A stretch of 64,000 nt of DNA from Hyposmocoma kahamanoa. Lineage: Eukaryota > Arthropoda > Insecta > Lepidoptera > Cosmopterigidae. Numbering within the stretch: position 1 is the stretch's first letter; each line of letters opens with the position of its first letter. Location of the stretch: positions 4,654,060 to 4,718,059 of the forward strand of contig NW_020653855.1 of assembly GCF_003589595.1 (NCBI RefSeq). The letters run 5' to 3'. Shown here in pieces: positions 30,086 to 41,038 of the stretch. The position numbers and the translations under genes were made by a program. Under the pieces are notes generated by a model that saw only the letters and a program-made list of their open reading frames with translations, had not been told where the DNA came from and did not search any database.

Positions 30086-30379
30086 TATCTATCACCTGTT
30101 TTTTGGTTCCTGGCCACTTACTTTTGAAATTTTAAATCATTCTCTAATCCTTTTCGTCATTACTTTGGTTTGTTCCGACATCGCTCCCATCATAATTCTT
30201 AAAGCGAAAGAACGTGCTCATGAAGTATCCTCATTTAAAACCCTAACTTCACGTGATTTACTTCTTTTTCATCATTAAAATACGTATGTAGGCCCTCTTG
30301 GGGTGAGTGGACTGTTCATACGACTGTTTAGGAGTGTTTTATACACTTTTACCCTTTTTTATATCATTATACTTTTGTT
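30086..30379. other. Spacer between two Rep-I copies
   Basis: AT-rich, with a 75-codon open frame at 30051-30278 that has no family features. Confidence 0.35.
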
Positions 30380-30765
30380 ACAGCCTTTTTTTGTGTTTTT
30401 TTTTTTTGTATGTATGTTACGCGATAATTCCGCCGTTTGTGAACCGATTACGATGATTCTTTTTTGTTGAAAAGAGGGTACCTCAGAAGTGGTCCCATCT
30501 AATTTTAAAGAAAATATTCCACTTCCAAGTGTGGCTGTTCACGCATGAATATTTATTTTTATTAATAGCGCCTAAATGTTATTACGAGCAATTATCTCAA
30601 TGGTTGATTTTGCTATGCTCCTATTCAAGGCGTTTTCCCGTTTTCTCCGTGAATCTCGAATTTTTGCGCACTTTCCGGTAACCGATTTCAATAAAACTTG
30701 GCAAACAAATGTAATTCCACGATCTTTTGAGGTCGGTTTTTTAGTACTCTGTACTCAGATTATTC
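30380..30765 (+). mobile_element. Rep-I copy, left end replaced by T-run
   Basis: It starts TTTTTTTTGTATGTATGTTA without the AACCGACTTC terminus and runs through GTGGCTGTTCACGCATGAAT to TTTTGAGGTCGGTTTTTTAG and TACTCTGTACTCAGATTA. It is a variant subtype carrying TGCGCACTTTCCGGTAACCG. Confidence 0.75.
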
Positions 30766-30844
30766 TTTCATTTTCTACATCTAATAACTCACGTAGACTG
30801 AGCCCTTATTTTACTTTCGCTAAGTGTAGACCACAAACTTAAAT

Positions 30845-31931
30845 GCTATGCAATTGCTGGAATGACATTTGTGTGGAATCTAGACTCATGTCGTCTTTTC
30901 ATACATCTATATCTAACTCGTAGTCTTCAATTAATCGACTTTTCAATTAAAACACTTTCAATGTAAATTTTAAACTTAGGAAAAGGTAATCTTAATATAT
31001 GCTCCGGAATCTTATTGTATACAGTTCACCATAAAAGAATCGTTTACATTAGTTTGGACTTAGTTCTAAGGTATCTTCTTGCTTAATGATAAATAATATT
31101 ATGTATATTTCTACGGGCATACAAAACTATTTCAGTAAATGTACTGTGATGCCACAGTCATGATACCAGTCTCCTTAAACTTTTCTCTCAGGGAGACCCG
31201 AAAGCTAATACCTACAGCTTACATACCTTTTTAAACTCATCCTGTTAAATGTTTACATAAAATTTCACACAAATAACTTTTGGTTTACAAGCACTTATGT
31301 TTTTCACTTTCAGTTGATATTATACACCTGTAGGTTCCACTGTTGTGCACGGTATTTTCTCTAAGGCCAGGGTAACACTGGAAACTTTTATACAATTTTG
31401 TTTTAGATCTCCATTTATTGCTTTTCTATATTATAATTGTATAAAAATCAAATAACAATTTTTGTTTTTCAAATTCATAATTTAAAAAAGAAACAAAAGA
31501 GAGAATGATAATATAGATGGCATATAAAACATTTAAAAAAAGGTGAATCAGAATCATATTATCATTTACAATTTACAAAATTAATATTAATTATTTTCAA
31601 TTCGTCTAATAATGAATGCTATAAATAATTCTCACTTGAAAGCACATACTGCCCTAACTCAAAATTGAGGAATTATTTAAACACGATTTGAAAGTTCAAA
31701 CAATTACTGAATAAAACAATAAACAATGAAATATTATGTATAAATAGAAATAATCACATTGTTCGCAATAAGATCCATTTAGTCTTTTTTTTTTTGAAAT
31801 TTTAAACTGTGCTTTCTCAATTCCACCAAGTTTTGAGTTACGACAGTATTGAGCGTGAATTATTTATACAAAAATCAGAAAGAAAGAAGAAGAAAAAACA
31901 AAAGATATTTATTTAACTACCACAAATGGCA
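30845..31931. other. Long AT-rich stretch, nothing recognised
   Basis: Over 1 kb without a repeat or coding remnant that I can name. It is one of the candidate stretches of unique host (intronic or intergenic) sequence. Confidence 0.4.
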
Positions 31932-32183
31932 TCACAATAAAAAAACAACAACTGAAACATAAAAATATAAATTAGAAGTGAACAAAAGAATAAAAAAATA
32001 CGACACAAAAATTAAAATGTTGATAAAATAACGACGCAACGTAATTTTGTGTACAACGTGTGTACACTGTACACAAAATACACACACACACACGGATATT
32101 CTCGTTCTGAGCCTCTGCAACCTTCGAACTTCGCGGCTGTACTGAATTGGTCCCACAATTTCGTCGGTTGCCCCAACTGCCAT
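31932..32183 (-). other. Open frame with CA/GT microsatellite, possible exon or LINE fragment
   Basis: The first 30 codons on the minus strand (from 32183) read MAVGATDEIVGPIQYSREVR, then RLQRLRTRIS and are GC-richer than the flanks. The frame then runs through a GT-repeat (complement of ACACACACACACAC, 32078-32093) and is low-complexity after that. There is no convincing splice donor. I do not recognise the protein, and it may derive from a retroelement. Confidence 0.25.
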
Positions 32184-32554
32184 TAATACAATAAAATAAA
32201 CCTTATTTCCTTTTCACGAAAGTCGAATATATCCCGGTCCAGAGAATTTCATAGTCACTATGATTTCGTTACAACGTATTATACACTCTTTCTGTTCGTC
32301 GTTAAAGTTTACAATTCTTTGTAACAAGATTACTTTCATTTAAAGTTTTTGTTAGCTTCGTGTTATCGATGTAAAGGCTTTTTGAATGTTGTTCCTTCAG
32401 TAATATGGTTCATTTTTGTTTGTAATAGGTTTAGGTTTTGAAAACGTATTAGTTAATTTGTATAGACGAAGGTTTTATCTATTGTAGGTCGATCTCTTTG
32501 GGTTTACAGTTGTTTACATTATTTGGGGTTAATATCTGTCTGTAGACACGTGTG
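32184..32554. other. Unassigned AT-rich stretch
   Basis: Nothing recognised. Confidence 0.4.
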
Positions 32555-32605
32555 CCCGGCAGTGGGATGTTATATAGGTCGTAGAATACTGCTGTAGATT
32601 GCGGT
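32555..32605 (+). mobile_element. RTE-like LINE 3' tail fragment
   Basis: TGCCCGGCAGTGGGATGTTA followed by TATAGGTCGTAG resembles the 'CCCAGCAGTGGGA...TATAGGCTG' ending of lepidopteran RTE LINEs (recalled). No coding part is left. Confidence 0.4.
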
Positions 32606-32861
32606 GCTCGCGAAATGTATCAAAATACCCGTTCATGGGCAATAATGCTGCCGTGTCAAACCAATACACTTGTAAAGTGACTTATAGGGGCGCTCATATG
32701 ACTCCCTAGGCTTAATCTATACATGACATTTCAACTTTGGAGGTATTTAGCAGTGTTTTTTAATAAGATATCAAAAAAATACCCTGTAAGTTTTAATTTA
32801 GAAAATTATTTTGATATAACACGGTACGCAGCAATATAGTCTTTTAGTTTGATAATTACGC

Positions 32862-32960
32862 GCGCGAAATGCAGTACAGTGTCGCGGGGCGCCCGAGTTA
32901 GCGAAAACTCTTAGATCGCGGTAATGTCTCAGGAGCGGAGGTCTACTAACATTTGTCGCG
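32862..32960 (-). mobile_element. LINE fragment sharing GC-rich segment with 3262-3640
   Basis: AAATGCAGTACAGTGTCGCG matches GATGCACTACAGTGTCGCGG at about 3580-3600. It continues GGGCGCCCGAGTTAGCGAAA. It is too short to translate. Confidence 0.4.
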
Positions 32961-33336
32961 GCTCAAATTTTAACAACAAAAACGACGTTCTGTCGTGTGA
33001 AACCAAAATTCTGCAAGATTCAATATAGTGCTTTATAATTTCATGACAACAACAACATTTTTTTTTATTAGTTTCTCAATACAAATAACCTACTTTTAAA
33101 AGTAAAATTATAATGGCAAGATAGCTTTCTTTAATATTTAATGTACAACGTAAGTTAAAAGTATCTTTTCACGGTCAAGAATTACAATAACAAAAATCGT
33201 ATACACATTTTTCTCAAAATGCTGTTTTTGATATTACAGTGATTTGGTAACACGGTAGAATAGCATGTTCCGTAAATTTAATATAGAATATGATATTACA
33301 GGGAACCCCGTTTCGCTATATGGGTCTCAAATAAAT
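32961..33336. other. Unassigned AT-rich stretch
   Basis: Nothing recognised. Confidence 0.4.
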
Positions 33337-33595
33337 TGATACAGAGTGCTAAAAAACCAACCTCAACATTTCATGGAATTACATTTGTGCACAAAACCAT
33401 GTGGAATATATTCTTCAAATTTAAATTAAAGCAATACTGAGGTACCCTATTTCCAACAAAAAAGAATAATCAAAATCAGTTCACATTTGTGAATATGTGT
33501 GTGCGTTTGAAAAAATCTGTTGTTATCGCGTACCATACATAAGAAAAAAAAATTTTGAATTGAGAACCTCCTCCTTTTTCGAAGTCGGTTATACT
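33337..33595 (-). mobile_element. Rep-I copy, short form
   Basis: It has CAGAGTGCTAAAAAACCAAC at the left, AATCAAAATCAGTTCACATT inside, and CCTTTTTCGAAGTCGGTTAT at the right. Confidence 0.75.
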
Positions 33596-33667
33596 AACTA
33601 CGGGCTTCACTGCGCGATTTCCAAGCTCTTTCTGTGTAGTTGCGGCCTACTGCTTCTCCATACAGAA
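33596..33667. other. Short spacer
   Basis: Nothing recognised. Confidence 0.3.
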
Positions 33668-33945
33668 TTTTTTTTATAATATCAAATGACGGGACGAACA
33701 AACGCCTGATAAGCTACACGCTTGTCCTATGTTCTCAGAGCTTTAAATCGTAAACATCTGAGGAGCACTGCCACTGCGCACAAGTTCATAAGCTCCGTGT
33801 GCCTGTAATTTCACTAGCACCCTTGCCTTTCAAAACCGAACTCAGTAATGCTGACATTACTGCTTGGCAGCAGAAATAAGTAAGGCAGCAGTTCCAACCT
33901 GGACGAATTCTTTCACAGGGAGCTCTATTGCTGCTTGAAATTTGA
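33668..33945 (-). mobile_element. Rep-B copy, near full length
   Basis: It runs from TTTTTTTTATAATATCAAAT to TTCACAGGGAGCTCTATTGC. Part of the TCGTGCGCCTGATGG segment is deleted. Confidence 0.8.
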
Positions 33946-34135
33946 AAACCTTGAAGTATCAACAGCGTGCTGGCAACATTCAATAATTTATTGTGAATAT
34001 TTCATATGGAACCAATAAAAGTGCTATGGAAAGAAAAGTAGTGACTTTTTGTGTCCGGTACTAAGTGTCCATGAATGTCCGGGTTATTCTTAGTTGCAGA
34101 CAACAATACAGTAATATGGCATACTAACAGTTAAT

Positions 34136-34300
34136 TTAATAGCAATAGAGCTCCTTGTCAAAGAGTTTGTCCAGCCTTACCTTTTTGTTTTAAAGTTTTG
34201 AAGGGTAAGGGGTGCTGGTAAAATTCCATGCACGTGGGACTTATCAACTTATGTCTCAGGATGCCGGGAGCAGTGTCACTAAAATCTTTGCAGTGATGGT
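34136..34300 (+). mobile_element. Rep-B copy, diverged
   Basis: It runs from ATAGCAATAGAGCTCCTTGT through GGACTTATCAACTTATGTCT to AAAATCTTTGCAGTG. The recognition segment around TTCTGCCGCC is deleted. Confidence 0.7.
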
Positions 34301-34375
34301 GCTGAAGAGCCCCTGAATAAAGACATCTTAATAATAAAAATATGCCAAGAACATAGCAAATATAATAACACGCTC

Positions 34376-34488
34376 TATCACGCGAGAAATAAACGTAGGC
34401 TATGCAAATACTTCACACGGCCCGGGAATCGAACACAGGAACTTTGATTGACAGTCCAGCAACCGTTGATTGGGCAGAGATACGTATT
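34376..34488 (-). mobile_element. SINE-A fragment, head side
   Basis: It has GAAATAAACGTAGGCTATGC, the box B complement GGAATCGAACACAGG and TGATTGGGCAGAGA at the box A side. Confidence 0.65.
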
Positions 34489-35460
34489 ATGTGCCTACCG
34501 GTAGCGTGGCGTTCATATAACTCGATTCGAAAGAAGCTCTGTATGTAATCAATTTATATTCAAAATTTCAAAATGTTCTATAATAATCTGTCGTTGATAA
34601 TACGGAGTCCTATAGCTTCCCCAAACAAATTCGGTTTATTTTACTTATTTAAGTAATTTAGTACATTTAGTCCTAAATTTTGTACGTAGAATAACTTAAC
34701 TAGCGGAATCAAGTGTGCTATTAAGTATTGTGTTTAGTTTTTTTAATGCAGGAGATTTTTTGCTCCGGTTATACTAATGAGAATTTTCATGTCTCGCCAC
34801 TGGTGCCTACCCTAGTGAGAGATAGGCGTGATGGTATTTATTGTACGTAATTTCGCGTAATCCATTGTTTGGTTCGCATTGAATCAATAAGTTTAATATC
34901 GTATTGTTCTCTAAACAACGAGACTCGACTAAACGGGAAAGAATGCGGTTCACACCCAGCGGTGCTAAGGTGATTTGCCAGAATTCGTTCCACTGCACCG
35001 ATAACCTTTTTTTTAAGTGAACAGTAAATCTGTGAACAGTATGGCAACATCGTCGTTAGGGCTGCCTTTTTAATAAACTTAATATTAGAATGAAACTGAA
35101 GAAATTATTGCTTCTTTGTATACAGTCTAAAACATTTATATTAACATTCCTGTCAAATTTGATTTAAATTAGCAATAAGTTCTATTTGGGAGGCTTGGTT
35201 GCCTGAAAAACATATTTGTTGAACTAATTTAGATTCCAGTCTCTTACAGACTTTGGTACTTTAGGTAATAAGGCCTGCCTTTGTTCCAAATAACCAAAAT
35301 GGAGAAGTATTTTTTTATTATATTTATGTTTGATGCCTCTTAGACTTTTTTGGCTGGTTTTAATACATTTACGGATCGATATTGAAACGAGTCACCGACT
35401 GAGAAGCGGAAAAAACGGTTTTGCTAAATCAAATTTTAGATATTTACTATTATATAACGA
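34489..35460. other. Unassigned sequence
   Basis: About 1 kb with no repeat that I can name. Minus-strand open frames at 34807-34998 and 34838-35050 overlap and show no family features. The patch 34790-35010 is GC-richer than the rest. Confidence 0.35.
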
Positions 35461-35466
35461 TATTAC

Positions 35467-35531
35467 ACAAAATATACAATATAATATAATAAGATAAAAT
35501 ATAATATAATAAAATAATAAATATAATACAC
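35467..35531. repeat. ATA/TAATA low-complexity tract
   Basis: Reiterated AATATA and AATAAAATA units. Confidence 0.7.
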
Positions 35532-35749
35532 TTATGAATATTGTCGAAAGATTTTGCTAATTTGTTACAGACAGGGTGCACTTTACACGATCATATAAAA
35601 TTCTGAAAACAGGCTAAAACAAAAATAAAAAAACGAATTATTTGAGAATAAAATAAATAACTTTGCGTGTAATTTGAATATGTTTTTTAACTAAAGCTCT
35701 AAATTTACTAAATTCACATTTACCTATTCCAAAACTCCAACTCAATCAA

Positions 35750-35788
35750 ATGACATTTCGATTCTATTTCTTATTGTATAGTCGATGC
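35750..35788 (-). mobile_element. Solo MITE-C terminus
   Basis: AAATGACATTTCGATTCTAT, then TTCTTATTGTATAGTCGATG matches one MITE-C end with several changes. No partner end is visible within 1 kb. Confidence 0.5.
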
Positions 35789-36595
35789 ACAGCTATAACT
35801 GATCTGTGGCGCCGATTTTCAATGAGCCCTAAGCATAAATGAGGGACGGACACGCTGACGTGTGTGTCGCAAAATAAAATAGATTACTACGTAATTACTT
35901 GTGTACGTTTTTCATTTACATTAAAAGAAGTCTGTCCGCGCTTCTGCAAACATCGCAGACGCATTACAGAACTTCAGCAGCCGCAACAGCGTCCTAAAGC
36001 ATTACTATGTTGTGTGCAGAGAGCAATTGTATAAATTTTGAATTTTACTTTTGTTAAAATTTGTTTAGTGAATTCAATAGACGCAGTCGGAATGTAGTTC
36101 TTGTGATTATACCCTAAATTGCAACTCAGAGTACGAGTCTTGCCTAATGACCCTCTCAACGTAACAATCCTACATTTGAACTTCTGCCCGACAATTTCAG
36201 GCTGCATTCTACCATTGTGTTCTCAATTGTCCTTTTGTGCTCGGAATTGTGTTATTATGTTGAATACCGGTTGTGAAAGACTTGGAAAAATGGTGATTAT
36301 TTATCGCAACACAGCAATAAATAATATAAGCTGCTTTACACAGAGTTCAGTAACTGACAATAGTGATAAATAAGTCTGTAAAAACTTCACAAAATGGCGG
36401 ACTATGGCTTTACAAAATGGCGGGTTGTTTCTTTTAAAAAATAAGAGCGTTTAGAGACACGTTAGCCTATTAAAACAATAGGTATTTTAATTTATTGAAT
36501 TAATTCTATAACGAATTATTGCACTTTATAAAAATCCAAAAATAAAAGAATACGGTAAACAGAAGTTGTTTTGACAATCGTCCAAACACCTTAGT
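35789..36595. other. Unassigned sequence
   Basis: Higher complexity than most of the window, with opposed open frames at 35974-36207 and 36119-36373 that I do not recognise. At about 36390-36425 ACAAAATGGCGG occurs twice, 22 bases apart. Confidence 0.35.
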
Positions 36596-36596
36596 A

Positions 36597-36862
36597 GAAG
36601 AAGAGCTCCTTGTGAAAGAATTAGTCCAGGTTAGTACTGCAACTGCTATTTCTGTCGACATACTGTAATGTCAGTATTACTGTGTCCCGGTTTTGAAGGG
36701 TACGGGTGCTGGTGAAATTACAGGCACATGGGACTTAGAGTTCTGAGTGGCATTACTTCCCAGGACATCAACAGCTACTAAATGGTACATGGACATGGAC
36801 AGGCGCTTAACACTAAACCGTGTACTGGTCGTTCCATCACTTGCCATAACCTGTGCTTTAGC
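36597..36862 (+). mobile_element. Rep-B copy, internally deleted
   Basis: It runs from AGAAGAGCTCCTTGTGAAAG through GAAATTACAGGCACATGGGA to CTGGTCGTTCCATCACTTG, with the ATGTCTCAGGGTGACGG segment missing. Confidence 0.75.
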
Positions 36863-37196
36863 AGGTGTAACAGATACTGTTAATAAAAATAATTAATTTA
36901 AATTTGTATGCTCTTAAGAAAACAATCGCGTGTAAATATACGACCTTAATTTAAATCTACTCTGAATAGAATTTACGTGGACAGGATCTAAATTCAAGTT
37001 AATTATAAGAAAATATTGTATTGAAATATAGTAAATAATTAATAAAGAAGCGATACTTCATTATAGTAAAATACATTTTCGACTCCTCCATAATACGCTG
37101 GTCAAATTCATCAGCGACGGGCGGAGCACATGTCTTGTAGCGCCCAGAAGTAAACTGCGTTGCTCTGTATAAAGTTTTTAGGTAGTTAAAGTATTT
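36863..37196. other. Unassigned AT-rich stretch
   Basis: A GC-richer patch near 37100-37150 (TCAGCGACGGGCGGAGCACA) lies in the minus-strand open frame 36999-37235. I do not recognise it. Confidence 0.35.
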
Positions 37197-37240
37197 TTTG
37201 GGATCTAAATCTCGTATATTTGTTTTTTCAAACAAACCAG
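37197..37240 (+). mobile_element. Rep-F fragment
   Basis: GGGATCTAAATCTCGTATAT, then TTGTTTTTTCAAACAAACC matches the core of Rep-F at 24400-24443. Confidence 0.55.
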
Positions 37241-37924
37241 TCAGCCTTGATTATGGGACCTACAACGTGCAGGTGCAGACTAAGAGTCTTGAGCATACAA
37301 AAGCCCTAATAGTTGACTACAGTGCCAAACATAGTAGGAAAGCTCTGTCACTGGACAGGAATTGCATCAGAATTGAGTAGAGCAATAACAGGGTATTGTG
37401 GCTTGATCGAGCACATGCCAAATATTGTGGCAGAGCGAAAACAGATAATGTAGATTCTGCCACGAGGCGGAGGAAACTCCTGTTCATCTCCACCCCCAGT
37501 GATGCCCTCTAATGAGCGTACGAAGTTCCACACTGTGTAGTCACAGGTCACACCCAAAGAACATAAAAACTGTCTGAGCTAGGAACGTCCTTCAGTTCTT
37601 TAATGTTGTTGGACTTGGCTCCGGATTGTAATTAATGGTGATCATAATCAGTTAATGATCGCAGTGATAATAATAATAATAATCAGCCTGTAATTACGCC
37701 CGCACCCTTAGGGCGCATTTATTTGACACGAATTTCGAGTTTCGAGTTGCCGCCGCGCAGTCGCCGTCTTACTGTAATGGCAAAATATGCTCTATAGGTT
37801 TAGCCTTTAAGTATTATTCAGAGGAATTTAAATGTTGTTGCCTAATAAATGGAATTCAGATTCGCCATGAATGTACATGAAGGTGTGGTAACTGGGCGCG
37901 AAATCTTTGTCCTCATGTAACTGG
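37241..37924. other. Unassigned sequence, mid-GC
   Basis: The block 37245-37560 is GC-richer than its flanks, with short open frames on both strands (37198-37380 and 37348-37557). I see no motif. An AAT run lies at 37668-37685. Confidence 0.35.
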
Positions 37925-37929
37925 GCGCT

Positions 37930-38042
37930 TATCCTTCGAAACCGGAACGCAATAATGCTGACATTACTGCTTGGCGGCAGAAATAGGTAAGGTGGCAGTA
38001 CTTCCCTGGACGAACTCTTTCACGAGGGGTTCTACTACTATA
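37930..38042 (-). mobile_element. Rep-B 5' half
   Basis: It runs from TTATCCTTCGAAACCGGAAC to TTTCACGAGGGGTTCTACTA, well conserved. Confidence 0.75.
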
Positions 38043-38447
38043 AAATTACTTTTGACGGAATGAAAATACAGCCTACGAGCTTCCGCTGGTTTCGTTATCT
38101 CTAAAACCGAACTTATTGGAGTTAAAATTGAATTTACTTTCGTTCTTGTTTTGAACTTTTAAGTATAATGTTATGCTTTGCGGCCCTTGTCGGATTTAGC
38201 TTTAATTTTAATAAATATTTACAGCTTTTTAATATGATTAAATGACAATTCATATAACGCAATTCATCTATTTGACAGTGTTCTATGAAGACCTAGTCAA
38301 TTAATCATATTATGATTCTGCCAATGCCGCCTTTTTAAGCCTGCAGGTCATTAAAATATGTAGGTACTCTAGAAACAAGATATGCGTTTTGGGTCTGTTT
38401 TGGTATACGAAAACGTTAAAGTAATTTATTCAAAAATGAGAAATATA
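38043..38447. other. AT-rich stretch, nothing recognised
   Basis: Nothing recognised. Confidence 0.4.
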
Positions 38448-38515
38448 AAACAATTCACTGTTGGGCACAGATCTCCTCTCACAATGAGAGAGCTTGGGCT
38501 TGTAGTTGCAAATGT
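38448..38515 (-). mobile_element. SINE-H fragment
   Basis: GGGCACAGATCTCCTCTCAC, then AATGAGAGAGCTTGGGCTTG parallels GACACGGGTCTCCTCTCTCG at 55537. Confidence 0.45.
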
Positions 38516-39300
38516 TCCCAAGTTTCCTCATAATGGTGATTTCCAATAAAATTTTGCACTTAAGACTGCGCCGAGGCAGCGATACTTAATTGCGTTCGTT
38601 TGATCCCTTGCTGTTTCGTTATTACTAAACTTTTACTTATGAAATTAATGTATAAGATATATAAAGATTTACTCTATAAATCATGCTTTTTAAAAACACT
38701 ATTACAATTCTTTTCCTCGATAGAAAGAAAATCCGAGTTATCTCTAAAAACAAAATAAATCCTTTGTACGCATTGACTTACAATTATATGGACGTCGGGT
38801 CCGCGCTAAAAAGTATCCGAACTTATAGGGCGTTAAAATCGTACACAGAGAGTCATTCACGCTTTAGTCTTCGTTTGTTCGACTGACAGCGAAGCAAGCA
38901 AAATTAGACAGTACTGCGATAACATTACAATTTAAATTCAACGTTTTAGCTTTTTCATATTCCTTTACATGTCACTACGTTTAAATAGGTTGACTTGGGA
39001 TATTTTTTTCGTGGTTTTTGTATTAGACCCGTCGTCCATTTATTTGTAAGTCAATGTTTGTACGGCGTAAATACTTCACGGAAGGTCATCAGTTTTTAAA
39101 TAATAACAAAACTACTTTTTTTCTATGACGTATAGGTATTTCGTACATTTTCAAAATGTATGTTTGTTTTTACAATACGAAGGAAATAGCTTCCGCTTTA
39201 GTCCAGTTTCGGCCGTCAGACGTGGAGGTTGTGTCGCTTGGGCTTACACACGGCTTTAAAAACACCTAAAATCAATTGGCGCCAGAAGCTCGGTACCCTC
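38516..39300. other. Unassigned sequence
   Basis: The 67-codon open frame at 38683-38886 has no recognisable motif. Confidence 0.35.
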
Positions 39301-39402
39301 TTAAATTCTGAAAAACTTAGAAGTGCTAGCCGGGATTCTAACCCACCACTCTCTGCTTGAGAAGTAGGTCAAACTGTTGGGCTATAACGGCTAAATATCA
39401 GA
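39301..39402 (-). mobile_element. tRNA-like SINE head, possibly SINE-H
   Basis: The complement reads TAGCCCAACAG (box A match), then TCAAGCAGAGAGTGGTGGGT and GGGTTAGAATCCCGGCTAGC (box B with one change). No long tail follows. Confidence 0.45.
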
Positions 39403-39716
39403 AATTAATTCCAATTAAGAGAGCAAACTTATTCAGCGCCTACGTATAAATACGAGCAATCATTCAACACCGCTGCATTGCGTTTGTTGTTTGTTTTCCC
39501 ACGTTTTGTCTTTTAACCCATTATACCTAATATTGTATTAAGGTTTCATTATTTCATGACTTTAAAACAACTTTTAACTTAGAAAACAACTACGAATATA
39601 CTTCGTTTTGTATAATTAGAAAAAACATAAACAACGAAGCAGGGATAGTAAATCTTTTTCATTCAGATAACAAAATACGGACACGACAAGAGGTAATAAT
39701 TTTATTTTTAAAATCC
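39403..39716. other. AT-rich stretch, nothing recognised
   Basis: Nothing recognised. Confidence 0.4.
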
Positions 39717-39860
39717 ATTTATTATAATTGTTAACACAAAGATCGAACACTTGGAAAAAATTTCTTAGATCCGGTTGGATTCGTACCGACGTCTTCCAGC
39801 AAACCGTGCCAGAAACTAGTGGAGTAATTTCACAAAAAATAATTGAATATCATGGCGAAA
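39717..39860 (-). mobile_element. SINE-E chimera: reversed head joined to forward tail
   Basis: 39719-39813 is reversed (ATTATAATTGTTAACACAAA, then TTGGATTCGTACCGACGTCT and AAACCGTGCCAGAAA). It switches directly to the forward 3' end, ACTAGTGGAGTAATTTCACA, then AAAAATAATTGAATATCATG. Two inverted partial copies are therefore fused. Confidence 0.65.
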
Positions 39861-39939
39861 CATACTGACACTCTGTACTAATAAAAAATTCTTTTCTTAC
39901 AAAATGACAGAATTGAAGACAGCTGGAAAGGCATATCTA

Positions 39940-40036
39940 ATTCGTGACTTCACGCCTTAAGCTACACGTCTGCCCATAACCGTTGCACTAACACTTCGCC
40001 TCTCAACCTGAGACTAAGTTGACAAGTCCCAGAAAA
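39940..40036 (-). mobile_element. Rep-B fragment, degraded
   Basis: It reads CCTTAAGCTACACGTCTGCC, CATAACCGTTGCACTAACAC and TAAGTTGACAAGTCCCAG. Confidence 0.55.
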
Positions 40037-40129
40037 AAAACGTACAAAGGAGTCCGTAACAGTCCTATTGTCACTAAGAAATCACAATCTGATGAGGGGA
40101 TCCCATGGAAATCGGAAAAAAAGCGATAA

Positions 40130-40162
40130 GCGAACTTTTGAAGTCGGTTTTTTTTTTCAATG
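40130..40162 (-). mobile_element. Rep-I terminus fragment
   Basis: TTTTGAAGTCGGTTTTTTTT is the complement of the AACCGACTTC terminus with no body attached. Confidence 0.45.
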
Positions 40163-40498
40163 AAAAAGTTACAATTATGTAAACTACATTTATAATCTTC
40201 CAATTTATAGTAAGGTGTAATCACTGTCTAATAACCATTTGCGACACTATAGAATTGAATAGACTGACTAACAAATAACCCTGTTGTTATGGGTAATAAA
40301 CCACAGATCGCAATCAGGTATATACATAATAGAGTAGACACTCCTTCCCCAGAAATTACGAAATTATAGTATTTCATTGTTTATTTTTATGTGTAATTAG
40401 CAATTATTTTACTACAGTAGTGTATTTAGAAAAAAAATTAACATCATGATGGTAAAACATTATAATCAATAAAATCAATGTTCAATCATTAATGTCAA
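40163..40498. other. AT-rich stretch, nothing recognised
   Basis: Nothing recognised. Confidence 0.4.
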
Positions 40499-40733
40499 TC
40501 AACTGCCTCCGTGGCCAAACGGTTACTATGCCACGCAGAGGTCCCAGGTTCGATTCCCGGGCCGGAAGAAATAGTTGTATGGCCTACAATTACTTCTCTT
40601 GTGAATTTGGGTGTAATTTTTGGTTGTCTATGTGTGTGTCCATGGCACCCGCGACACAGGGTTCCCCTAGTGCGGGGCTATTTTGAGTGTGTGCGTTATT
40701 TATTATTATTTATTTATTATTAAATAATATTAC
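40499..40733 (+). mobile_element. SINE-A reference copy
   Basis: The best copy of this tRNA-derived SINE. It begins AACTGCCTCCGTGGCCAAAC with box A TGGCCAAACGG and box B GGTTCGATTCC, the internal polymerase III promoter. The body is GAAATAGTTGTATGGCCTAC, CTTGTGAATTTGGGTGTAAT, GTGTGTCCATGGCACCCGCG and GTGCGGGGCTATTTTGAGTG. The tail is GCGTTATTTATTATTATTTA. About ten bases of the anticodon arm are deleted relative to the copy at 12936-13154. The TTATTA-type tail suggests mobilisation by a LINE with a similar 3' end. Open frames at 40492-40723 are artefacts of the family. Confidence 0.9.
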
Positions 40734-41038
40734 AATTTTTTTATAATATCAAGTGACGGGACGAACAAGTCGTGCGCCTGATGGTAAGCTACACGCCTGT
40801 CCATAACAGTTTCAGTGACACTCAGCTCTTTAAATCGCAAAGATCTGAGGCGCACTGCCACCGCGCCTGTCATCCTATATATTATTATAGATATAAGTTG
40901 ATAAGTCCCATGTGCCCGTAATTTTACCAGCACCCTTACCCTTTAAAACCGGAACGCAGTAATGCTCACGTCACTGCTTGGCGGCAGAAATAGGTAAGGT
41001 GGCAGTACTACCCTGAAGGAACTCTTTCACAAGGAGCC
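40733..41038 (-). mobile_element. Rep-B reference copy (about 300 bp)
   Basis: Read on the minus strand it starts GGCTCCTTGTGAAAGAGTTC and then TACTGCCACCTTACCTATTT. It continues CTGCCGCCAAGCAGTGACGT, GTTCCGGTTTTAAAGGGTAA and GACTTATCAACTTATATCTA. It ends CGCACGACTTGTTCGTCCCG, TCACTTGATATTATAAAAAA. The A-rich 3' end and variable 5' truncation suggest a retroposed SINE- or LINE-derived sequence. It resembles a repeat that I recall as very common in moths and butterflies. No clear tRNA-like boxes were found and no protein is encoded. Confidence 0.85.

Noticed and set aside
40499..40575. tRNA gene-like head
   Set aside because: Part of the SINE-A family with about 17 dispersed copies and a TTATTA tail.
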